In this document: positions 54,931-64,000 of the stretch, one piece after another
How positions within the stretch are numbered: position 1 is the stretch's first letter
Layout of the letters: the number at the start of each line of letters is the position of its first letter
Assembly (NCBI GenBank): GCA_029844215.1
Contig: CM056733.1
Coordinates: forward strand, 40,928,642 to 40,992,641
Direction of reading: 5' to 3'
Origin: Przewalskia tangutica
Taxonomy: Eukaryota > Streptophyta > Magnoliopsida > Solanales > Solanaceae
DNA: 64,000 nucleotides
Translations under genes and position numbers: made by a program
The notes under the pieces: generated by a model
What the model was told of the DNA's origin: nothing
The model's input: the letters and a program-made list of their open reading frames with translations, nothing else
The model's database searches: none

Positions 54931-56237
54931 GGGTTGAGGCCACGTTGCGGGTCAACCCGCGACCTGTATGGTGGTGGGGTCAGTTTGTGGTGGTCCCGCT
55001 TTGTGTTAGGGTTATGAGGGTGTTAGGCCCAAGTTTAGTTAACCAGCGTACGAGTTCGTGGATGCGTTCAATCAGTAGTCGGGCCGATGAGGTCAGCCCG
55101 TCTTATCTTTTAATCCAAACCGTGTACTCGGTGGTATGTTGCGAGGCGTTATATCATAAAGGTTGTAAGGTCGCACGGGTGCCTACCTTTACCTTATGAT
55201 GCACAATGGAGCCCGTGTTACTACTGCTTTTTCTCGAAGTTTTACCAGTGATTAGGAACTCGGTGAGTCTCCAGATCGTATTCGCCCCGCCGGTGTGTGG
55301 ATTTCAGGGGTAGCTGTAAGGATTGTTGTCTCCTGTTGAGGGAGTGTTTTAGTAGCTATCATCTCAGTATTAGGATGTCGCTTTATGACGCCTTGCAGGG
55401 CGGAAGTGTAAGTCGCCGGTCGATTGGTTCGATGTTGGCAAGATTCGAGATAGTTGGTTGAGCTTGTTCCGCAGATCGTGGATAGGGTAACGCTTGTCTA
55501 GAAGAGGTTCGGCGGCTCGAGAAATCGTGCGGATAATCGGCGACGACGCAGAGTTCGAGGATTGACGGTCTTCTTGAAAGTACCACCCCGGGTTGGGTGT
55601 GGCGAGTTTTGGAAAACAGAGGGAACTTAGCCCGAGTTACTTTGGGCCCTTTTGAGTTCATGTGAAGAATAGGCCAGGTTGCCTATATGTTAGCAATTGT
55701 CGTCCGACTTAGGAGGCGACGTCCGGTCTTTTCGTATTGTTATGATCGGAAAGTATCGGAGATCCATCCGTCAGTGTTCCCGATTAATGATGACCACTTT
55801 AGAGATAGTAACCGAGTTTTGGAAGCCAAGCGATCGTAAATGTGGTAAGAGTTTGAGTGTACGACAGCCTCATGGATCGCAAGCAGCCCGGTACCATTTG
55901 TTAGGTCGCCGGAGTGACACTAGAACCTCGCGGCAAAGTGACAAAAGTGGTATCACGACGAGTAAAGGGAGAAGCGAGCATGTATTGCGAGCAGAGATGT
56001 GACCATTTCTTTTGTATGGAGAAAGTGCGAAGGAATTATATTTTAGACCCTTGGATGGGAGCGTTGTGATGTTAGAAGTGTTTGTGGTGATGTTAGAGGT
56101 GTTTCCTCGTGGACTTGGACGTAAGTATTTTGCGCAGGTGTTGTTGTGGCGGTGGCGGGATTGTTCGTAAGTATAGTAGTGAAGACTATCTTGGCGCGTT
56201 TGGTTTGAGACTTAGAAGGAACATTCGACGAATGTTT
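54931..56237 (+). pseudogene. Element G integrase remnants and 3' internal region
   Basis: Core pieces: RADEVSP (55083), the KGCKVARVPTF-type block (55155-55195) corresponding to VVRLHGVPTF. Then EALQGGKC and an IVG block near 55380-55460. A primer-site-like motif is at 55938-55955. A 100-bp segment with 'gtgatgttagaagtgtttgtg' repeats precedes the conserved 'gaacattcg..cgaatgttt' block. Not translatable as a whole. Confidence 0.65.
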
Positions 56238-56249
56238 CGGAGAGGAGAA
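56238..56249 (+). promoter_or_regulatory. Element G polypurine tract
   Basis: CGGAGAGGAGAA abutting the 3' LTR; slightly degraded compared with A and C. Confidence 0.82.
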
Positions 56250-59200
56250 TGTTATACCGTATTTCAGTATGCGTAAGGCGACGTAGAAAAATTTGAACTT
56301 GAGAATATGCTTGGCAGAATTCTTCTTTGTGCACAACAGCCGGTTTGAGTCGTTTTTCGACGAAACGTTTCCACTTTTCGTAGGAAAATTCGGCTATGTC
56401 ATTTTTAATTTTTGCGATTTTTCCGAGAGGCGAAACATTTTGGACCAACAAGAGGCGACACTTGTCACCCTCTCATTGGATAGGCTAGGGCGGTCAAGGG
56501 TGGACGAATTGGGTGAGTTTGTGTCAAGTAGTAGGTAGGATATTTTGGTGGTAGTTGGATAAGGTGCACTTGGCATGATCTTGGCCCTACACTTGCTATG
56601 CACTTGGCGTGATCTTGGCCATTGGTTGGCCTTTGCTAGACCTATAAATACCCCTTTGGGAAGACTTCTTCATCCATTCCAAATATTTCCTAAGTGTTAA
56701 AATCCTCCTCCCTCCCTTTGTGTTGAGTTCGCCGAGAGCCCTCTCCCCTTGTCGAGAGTACCCCAGTGGTAGCCGGCGGGTATACACCCCCCCTCCTTGT
56801 GGTGCTAGCCGTGGGGTACCCCCCCTAGCCTAGTTGTTGTTGTATAAATACCCTCCTCTTGGTAGAAATACTCTCAAAAGTATTGTTACTATACCCAAAT
56901 TACCTTAGTCAGATACCTTGTAGTATTCTAAGGTTATACTTATACGAAAAGCCCAGAAATACTATTATACTTCCCTTCAGTCACAAAACCGAAACCCTAA
57001 GGAAAATCTCCATAGTTAGTTGGAGTATTAAGTAGAAATTGGTTAGAACTTCTAAGGGTGGTTCGGAGCGGGTTGGAGCGCACAGAGTTGGAGCTAAACG
57101 TTGCCCAGGATCGACTTTATACTTGGATAATTATGGGCTTATCGAGGTAATTATCTTGTCCCCCTATTGTAATTGGAAATTACATGTTGTTAGAATATAT
57201 AGTTGAAGTATACTATATATAGAACTGAACGTAGTTATCGGCAATGTCTTTGGACTTAAGCCTGAATAATACTTACGGCAATGTCTCGCGACTTAAGCCT
57301 GAATAATAAGAAACCTTTTCGAAAGAAGAGTGCTGAACTGTAATTACATAGGACTGTATTACAGTAGACTTGTGTAGCTTTTCTGTGAGATAGAATTGTG
57401 CACGTCCGGTTTAGACGTATAACCCCCCCGGTTGGCTTGGTAGCCGGCCCCGTTAGAGGAGGAGATTTACGCTGCATGTGGGGAGGTCTTCCGAATTTTA
57501 CGTAGAATGTTCTACGAAGAGACCTAAATGTTAATAAGCGCCTTGTGGCCTTATAGGTGGAAGTACTATGCGTGGCGCGATCTACTTGGCTTAAGGAGTA
57601 GCCGACGGTTTGAGGTACTTGGAGCGTTTTGCTATTAGTCGATAATCGTCGCGAGGTATGTGAACCTCTTCCTACCTTTTCTAGCATGATATGTGTATAA
57701 CTATGTAGTACGGTGAGCATACGTGTTAAGCGTATTTGATTGGTTTGAAACATAAAAGTGTTATAACGGCTTTATGGGAAGTTGGTTATAACAGCTTTAT
57801 GTAAGTAAGAAAATGCTTTATGGTTTTAAAAGGTAACTGATTTGACTTATAACTGACTTAATGTGTAATAATAAAGAATCTTGAAGTACTTCAAAAGAAT
57901 GTTGAATCATTTTTAACAGAAGAATAATACTTGGTTTTGAAAACATAAGAGTTATACTAGCTTTATGGGAAGTTAGGTATAACGTCTTAAGAATGGTAAA
58001 ATGAATGGTTTATTGATTTTAAAAGTTAAGAGACTTGATCTTAAAAGATAAGAGACTTAACTTGTTTTACTTAATAATTAACATTTTGTTAAAAATGTTG
58101 TAAAACCTCATTCGCGAGTAATGAGTACTTGATTTTAAAAGCAATAATGTTTCTTGATTTGGAAATCGAATAAGTATCGAACAAACCACAAAGCTAATAA
58201 AGGAAATGTTTTGACTAATAATGTATTAGTAAAACCAGTAGAAACTTCCATCTGCATAGAAACTAAGATGAGACAAAATGATGTTACATTTCCTAGATCA
58301 TGGCTGCTTAAATAAGATTGTTATAAACAAGAATAACCTACTCACGTGTCAGACATATGTTTCTCAAATTGCTTTTAAAGGAGAATTATATCATTAAGTG
58401 ATTAAAATTATGAACTACGAAACCTTTCGAAAATGAGAAACTTGAGTAATTGAAATTAGGCAAACTTGAAACATCTGGAAAAGAATGTTGTTACTTGATT
58501 TTACGAAGAGAAGTGTTCTGATTTACTTCAAAGGATAATCACTCTATTTTCATATACTACGGGTATTGTGCGACTTTTGTAAACGTAACGTATCTTTTAA
58601 AAGATAACGCATGAAGTACTTTGGGAATAGATACCCGATCTTGTTAATCATATATTAGAATGTACCTTGTGTGTATAACTTGATTGTGCTGGTTTGTGAT
58701 AGCCTTGTAATACTTTCTTGTTGATTTGATAAGTAAACATGTTAGGATGCTACGTGTGTTAGTGTCTTGTAACGTTGGTGTAAGAGAGTATTCTTGTTGT
58801 GCTTATGTTGTTTAACGATAAGTTGTTATGTTAGTATAATATCACTCACCTCTTGACATATTCAGGGGTTAAGGCGCCTCCGACGCGGGTAGACTCGGTG
58901 ATGCAGGACCATGATTCGAGAATACCTCATGCGGGTCCAAGGGACCTATGCGGAGCTACGGGAGTTCCAGGTTAGTGATGCGGGGTTATACCTCATGCGG
59001 TCTATGTGGCCATGCGGACTACGAGTCCAGGACGATGCCGAGGAGTAGCTACCCTCGATGCGGGGTTACATACCCTATGCGGGCCTATATGAGTGGCCTA
59101 TGCGGACTACGGGAGTCCAGGATTAGGCTTGCATGGTGATACTACGGGCAATTGGCCCTGCTTCGATCATTCGCAGCCTAGAAAAGACACATTCTTCACC

Positions 59201-59749
59201 TATTGTTGCTCTTGTTTATGATATGGCACTATGTGCGGTTACCTTGGTTGTTTCATACATACTTGCAAACCGATTTTAAAATGATATGTTTTCATTTAAG
59301 TACTTTCTGATTTCACATACTTGGTACTGTTATCGACCTCCTTCGGGCTGCGTTCATGCCGCAGTTGAGGTACACCGCCGTTGATCCTAGTTCTCGGGTC
59401 ACAACAGCGTAAGGGAAGCTCCGTTTCTCCGGAGGCTTATCAGTGGTATAGTCCCCTGTCGTTGTAGGTATTTACATTCAGGGGTATGGCGGGGCCCTGT
59501 CCCGCCATTGTTGTCGTATCTTTCTTAGAGGTCTGTAGTACTGTTGTGGGCAGAGTTGTAATGGGATGTAACTGTTCGGTTTTAAATTGATCTATATATA
59601 TATGCCGTAAGGCAAGTTTTCTCCGACATCGCTTCTTACTTCATAATATTTTCATGTCTTGTTTTATGTTCTGCTGATTACTCTGATGTTGTATCACTAG
59701 GGTGCCCGGGGTAAGGCACCAGTCACGGGCCCGGGTTCGGGTCGTGACA
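56250..59749 (+). repeat. Element G 3' LTR
   Basis: 3500 bp. Its last 900 bp are cleaner than the 5' copy: minisatellite 58905-59150, nested hairpin 59336-59371, hairpin 59487-59507. Confidence 0.92.
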
Positions 59750-59754
59750 CTTAC
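59750..59754. repeat. Target-site duplication of element G (right, cttac)
   Basis: Partner of 50035-50039. Confidence 0.94.
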
Positions 59755-61580
59755 CACACCTTCAGAAATCATTACATGGCTTTTATAAACAAGTAAATGA
59801 ACCATCCTTTTTATCTACCTTAAGTCGTTATAACTAACTTTCCATAAAGCTAGTACAACACTTAAACCTTTTAAAACCAAGTATTACTTTTCTTCCAAAT
59901 AATGATTCATAACTCTTTTTGAAATACTTCAAGATTCTTATTATTTAGAACTTAAGTCAAAAGACATCAAAGTGAAACCAAATTTAGTTAACACACGTAC
60001 GTCTACCGTACTATATATATTTCACAAATATCATGCTTAAGGGGATAGGAAGAATCACATACCTCCTCGGCTAAATCCACTTGCCAAGTCGGATATGTCG
60101 CGCGCAGAGTGTCAACCTATAATAGTCAAAACACGCCTATCAACTTCTAGTTCTACGTAGAATTCTTCTAAGTAAGATTTCTTATTCTACGAAAAATTGG
60201 GCAGCACCTCCCCCGTTTCTACGCATTTTTCCACCTTTTTCAAGGCCCGATAACCGTAATCAATATGCCATAATTAAGGTGCAATAATTCAATAACTAAA
60301 GAAGGGGATCACACGCCCAAACGGACGTGATAAACAATCTTCTCCTTAACAACAACAACAACTAAAGAAGGGGATCACACGCCCAAACGGACGTGATAAA
60401 CAATCTTCCCCTTAACAACAACAACAATTAAAGAAGGGGATCACACGCCCAAACGGACGTGATAAACAATCTTCCCCTTAACAACAATATAAATACAATC
60501 CAATGTAAATACAGTCCAAAGTAAATACAGTCCTTTAGTTGGGGTCCTTGGCCAACTATTACAATTTCACTTATCCAATTACTTCATTAGTCTTCCAACT
60601 TATATTCCAATCTTAATATAAGTTATAGTTACTTTGTTATTAACTTCTTAGCAAGTAATGGATACGTTTTACCATTTTAATGGCTAACATGCCAATTCTC
60701 CATTTAAACAAGTTAACAAGATCCAAATCTTTCCAAACCTTATATCTCAAACTACATAATATACTTCCAATATATGTATGATATCCAACTTTACAAAGAG
60801 GACAAGGTTCATTACCTCAAAGAGCCCAAAAATATCCAAGAACTTAAAGTCGCTCCTAAGCAAGTTTAGCTCAAAATCCTAATGTTCCAATCCACCACAA
60901 GTCACCCTTAGAAGCTCCTAACCAACTTCTCTTCAAGAACCAACTCCAAAAAATGAAGAACACCTAGGTTTCAAACATCACAACTCTCGGCCAAGGGGTG
61001 GTTTAGAGGCTAGAGGTGTGAAATCTTGTCTAACTCTTGGTTACTAATCTTCCTAATATATCAAGGAAGAACACTTAGAAGTTTAAGAATTTTTGGACAA
61101 CACTAGGTTAGGAAATCTTGGTTTGGACGAGAGCAATGTAGAGAAGGAGGGAGAGGGATGATATTTTCAAGTCTTGAAATAATACTAAGTGTGGAAGATT
61201 TCATCAACTAGAGGTGTTTATATAAGACAACCAAGGGCTAAGATTGAAGCATGTGTATGGTGTAGATTGGGGACATGTGTGTGTGTGGGTCCCTCTTGCC
61301 CAACAAATATCTTGCAAGACTTGGCCACTTGCCTTGGCCACTTGTCCCTTAAAAATCGTCCAACATGTCCACTTGGGGTGACACATGTCGCCCTCCTATT
61401 GGTCCAAAATATTTCATCTCTCGGAAAAATCCATAATTGGTTAAAATATTGAAAACGTAAAATTTCCTTCAAGAGTTCGAATATTTTCCGTCGGAAACAA
61501 ATCTTTCACGCTTTCCAAACTTATGGTCGCATTCTTTACGCACGCCCTCACGCATATGCCACGAACTACGGGGTATAACA
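59755..61580 (-). mobile_element. Element F 3' LTR, right piece (minus strand)
   Basis: Continues 49029-50034; together about 2.84 kb, similar in size to the A LTR. Minus-strand donor-like sites lie near 60062 (GAG/GTATGTG) and 60815 (GAG/GTAATGA). A TATA-like TTATATAA sits at 61219-61226. It ends GGGGTATAACA at 61580. Confidence 0.87.
60293..60490 (-). repeat. 66-bp tandem repeat in F LTR (three units)
   Basis: Three near-perfect units starting about 60293, 60360 and 60426, each with 'aaagaaggggatcacacgcc' and 'aaacggacgtgataaacaat'. Confidence 0.92.
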
Positions 61581-61595
61581 TTCTCCCCTCCTTAG
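61581..61595 (-). promoter_or_regulatory. Element F polypurine tract
   Basis: ttctcccctccttag on the plus strand; reverse CTAAGGAGGGGAGAA, identical to that of A. Confidence 0.9.
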
Positions 61596-61805
61596 AAACA
61601 TTCGTCCCGAATGTTCCTTCTAGACTCAATTAAATCAGATAACGGCATAGTTCCTCATAACTTAAACAGTTTGCAAATGCCACACATGGCCACAATACAA
61701 CACTTAAGTACATACGTCGAATAACACTTAAGCATATATGTCAATTAAAATCAACAAGTAGGAAAGTGAGTTACACGAGGTGGGGAATAAGTGAGGATAC
61801 TTCGC
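61596..61805 (-). other. Element F 3' untranslated internal segment
   Basis: About 210 bp between the chromodomain end and the polypurine tract. It includes the conserved 'gaacattcgggacgaatgtt' inverted block. No coding potential seen. Confidence 0.7.
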
Positions 61806-62393
61806 CTACGCCTCCTCTGCTTCCCATGTCATCTCATCTCTGTTCTCGTTCCGCCATAAGACCTTGACGGAAGCCACATCCTTTGTCCGTAGTCGCCTAA
61901 CCTGACGATCGAGTATCGCTATGAGACTCTCCTCATACGATAATCCCTCTGTCACCTGGACATCATCAATCGGGTGCACTCTAGGATCTCCGATACATCT
62001 CCTCAGCATAGAAACATGAAAAACCGGATGTACTGCCTCCAGGTCGGACGACAGATCCAACTCATAGGCAACCTTGCCTACCCTACGGACAATCTGATAA
62101 GGCCCAATGTACATTGGGCTGAGCTTCCCCTTCTTCCCAAACCTCATCACACCCTTCATGGGTGACACCTTCAGGAAAACCCAATCATCAACCTCAAACT
62201 CCAAATGTCGACGCCGATGATCTGCATACGACTTCTTCCGACTCTGAGATGTCAATAACCGGTCCTGGATAAGCTTCACCTTATCCACCGCCTGCTGAAT
62301 CAAGTCCGGCCCGACTAACTGCACCACACCCACATCGAACCAGCCTATCAGTGACCTGCACTTCCTCCCATATAAGGCCTCATAAGGCGTCAT
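61806..62393 (-). CDS. Element F integrase C-terminus and chromodomain (open fragment)
   Basis: A 195-codon open frame, the longest clean pol fragment here. It reads TPYEALYGRKC, then the integrase C-terminal part (VGPDLIQQAVDKVKLIQ, RRRHLEFEVDDWVFLKVSP, GPYQIVRRVGKVAYELDLP-like, HPVFHVSML) and the chromodomain (SYEESLIAILDRQVRRLRTKDVASVKVLW, TWEAEE). The ATG at 62393 is internal to the polyprotein and not a real start. This chromodomain supports the chromovirus assignment of the F and A families. The upstream core is broken and cut by element H. Confidence 0.88.
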   Translation of the reverse strand: MTPYEALYGRKCRSLIGWFDVGVVQLVGPDLIQQAVDKVKLIQDRLLTSQSRKKSYADHRRRHLEFEVDDWVFLKVSPMKGVMRFGKKGKLSPMYIGPYQIVRRVGKVAYELDLSSDLEAVHPVFHVSMLRRCIGDPRVHPIDDVQVTEGLSYEESLIAILDRQVRRLRTKDVASVKVLWRNENRDEMTWEAEEA

Positions 62394-62675
62394 CTAAATA
62401 CTGGAATGGTAGCTATTATTATACGCAAACTCCACTAGAGGCAAATGATCCTCCCAGCTACCCCTGAAATTAATAACACAAAGCTCGCAGATATCCTCGT
62501 TGTATGCGGATAAGACGCTCGCTCGTCCGCTTGGCCGGTCGAGGATGGAATGAAATCGAGGCTCACGGCGTCCCTAATCCCTTCGAAAGACCTCCGGTTA
62601 GTTAGAATCGCCTCATCTGTCCGATATGATAGATATAGAGACCCCATGTAATCTCACGATCTCTCGGATGTAAAG
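62394..62675 (-). pseudogene. Element F integrase core, truncated by element H
   Basis: Minus-strand pieces in shifting frames: LYIREIV at the H boundary, an ISDR block, a VSL..FIPSS segment equivalent to VSLSTAFHPQ, and SWEDHLPLVEFAYNN (62400-62460). The reading stops abruptly at 62675, where an LTR terminus begins. 62671-62675 (taaag) would be the left copy of the H target duplication. Confidence 0.8.
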
Positions 62676-63165
62676 TGTCACGACCCGAACCCGGGCCCGT
62701 GACTGGTGCCTTACCCCGGGCACCCTAGTGATACAACATCAGAGAAAATCAGCGGAAATAAAAACATGAACATGAATTAAGAGACAAGATAAATAAACAG
62801 GCAACCAAAACATGGCTTTCATCATATATACATAAATACCCAAACAGTTATCCTTTTTACAAACTCCGCCACAACAAGCATGCACTCTAAGATTTTTACA
62901 TCACTATGACGGACGGGCCCCGTCATACCCTCGAATTTATAAGAATCTGGACTCGTGGTAACATACCAAAAGATAAGCCTCGAAGAAATGGGGCTTCCCG
63001 ACACGAATCAGTGATCCCATGGCGAGATCACCACCGATGTACCTCAACTCAAGATGAACGCACTTCAAGCGAGGTCAAGACAAGAGGTACCAAGTATGTG
63101 AAATCAGAAAAGATCAGAATGAAATCATAATAGTCTATATAAAGGGGAGACATGTATGATAACGG

Positions 63166-63390
63166 ATGAAATACGTGTCCTCGCCCATCTCGGACTCGGT
63201 GTAAAATCGGGTGAAATACGTGACCGCCCATCTCGGGACTTGTAAAATCGATGAAATACGTGACTTCGCCATCTCGTGGGACTCGGTGTAAAATCGATGA
63301 AATACGTGACCGCCCATCTCGTGGGACTCGGTGTAAAATCAGATGAAATACGTGACCCTGCCCATCTCGTGGGACTCGGTGTATAATCGT
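63166..63390 (-). repeat. About 48-bp minisatellite in H LTR (five units)
   Basis: Units of 'gatgaaatacgtgac', 'cgcccatctcgtgggactcg' and 'gtgtaaaatc'. The open frames here are repeat artefacts. Confidence 0.9.
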
Positions 63391-63439
63391 TCATAACAAA
63401 TCAACCGGCCCTCCATCGAAAGATGCGGGGGTACAGAAA

Positions 63440-63550
63440 TACAACAAAGGCTATCACAACAAGCATAGGCAGTTTCACAACAACAAGCATAGGCAAGCTT
63501 CACAACAACAAGCATAGGCAAGCTTCACAACAACAAGCATAGGCAAGTTA
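63440..63550 (-). repeat. About 27-bp minisatellite in H LTR (four units)
   Basis: Units of 'acaacaagcataggca' plus 'agcttcac'. Confidence 0.9.
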
Positions 63551-64000
63551 TACACAACTCAAAGTACTTTCATTTTATGCCAAATTCTGGGTTTTAACCC
63601 TAAAGTACTACGTACGTTAAATTCCTTTTAAGATCCATTTCTTTTACAAAGGTCACCCGATACCAGTAGTATAAAATTAGAGTGACTAACATTGTTAAGT
63701 AAACCAAAATGCTTTCCTTTGTAAAATCAAGTAACAACCTTATTTTCCAAACGTTCAAGTTTGCCTAATTTCAAATGCTCAAGTTTCTCATTTTAGAAAA
63801 GGTTTCGTAGTTCATAGTTTTAACATAATTCTCCTTTAAACGTTTTGAGAAACATATGTCTTATATGTGAGTAGGTTATTCTTGTTTATAATCAATCTTA
63901 TTAAGCAGCCATGATCTAGGAAATGTAATATCGTTTTGTCTCATCTTAACTTCTATGCAGATGGAGGTTTCTACTGGTTTTAATACCATACTTCATTATT

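Larger units (their letters stand above)
50040..59749 (+). mobile_element. Element G: complete non-autonomous gypsy derivative
   Basis: 9710 bp with TGTTATACCCC...GTCGTGACA termini, two LTRs of 3479 and 3500 bp, a primer site, internally deleted gag, the D/E/G spacer, integrase remnants, a polypurine tract and a perfect 5-bp duplication. It is the only uninterrupted member of its family in the window. The LTRs are identical over long AT-rich stretches (for example 52080-52640 and 58280-58830), so it inserted recently despite having no enzymes of its own. Confidence 0.92.
62676..64000 (-). mobile_element. Element H LTR (minus strand), runs off the window
   Basis: Begins TGTCACGACCCGAACCCGGG, the reverse of an LTR 3' end, inserted in the F integrase. 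It contains two minisatellites (63166-63390, 63440-63550) and then the common LTR body ('ccaaaatgctttcctttg', 'atgatctaggaaatg'). The rest lies outside the window. Confidence 0.85.

Noticed and set aside
63049..63394. Minus-strand frames with repeated FYTESPTRW-like units
   Set aside because: Translation of the H LTR minisatellite in several frames; no conserved protein family.

Overview
This is a gene-poor stretch of plant nuclear DNA made almost entirely of nested retrotransposons. The chromodomain-bearing gypsy (Tekay/Del-like chromovirus) polyproteins, initiator-Met tRNA primer sites and a DUF4283 retroelement protein point to a eudicot, probably Solanaceae (inferred from family resemblance; no search was run). 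I found no intact host gene, tRNA, rRNA or CRISPR array.

Layout. Positions 1-1215 look like plant mitochondrial spacer DNA (candidate nuclear mitochondrial insert). Nest I (2090-19923) is a long minus-strand gypsy LTR (LTR1) that received a poly(A)-tailed LINE-like retroposon carrying a DUF4283/zinc-knuckle pseudogene (12-bp target duplication). That retroposon then received gypsy element A (4431-14976, 5-bp duplication), which splits the zinc knuckle. A minus-strand 1.17-kb LTR (element B) follows at 19917-21083. Nest II is element C (21553-48677, 5-bp duplication). Its 5' LTR holds minus-strand element E (22046-39690, 5-bp duplication), whose own 3' LTR holds minus-strand element D, with a later deletion at the D/E junction. 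Nest III is the minus-strand LTR of element F (from 49029), interrupted by element G (50040-59749, 5-bp duplication). The F integrase at 61806-62675 is itself cut by the LTR of element H, which runs off the window.

Element A keeps a recognisable but frameshifted gag-protease-RT-RNase H-integrase-chromodomain order. C, D, E and G are deletion derivatives: they keep both LTRs, the primer site, gag pieces, integrase remnants and a polypurine tract, but lack protease-RT-RNase H. D, E and G share the same gag deletion, the same extra non-coding spacer and the same second primer-site-like motif, so they form an amplified non-autonomous family that would depend on A/F-like partners.

The most interesting signals are cis-acting. 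(1) A hairpin about 45 nt after the primer site has a palindromic GTGCAC apical loop, like a retroviral dimerisation site. (2) A conserved GAG/GTATGT donor lies inside each LTR and a CAG acceptor sits two bases before the gag ATG; splicing would remove the primer site and the hairpin. (3) LTR hairpins show compensatory changes between families. (4) Each LTR family carries its own minisatellite at a matching place inside the putative intron.

Many differences between copies are strand-symmetric CAG/CTG to CG changes in GC-rich parts, while AT-rich blocks are identical. I suspect long-read consensus error at methylated CHG sites, so frameshifts here should not all be read as biological.
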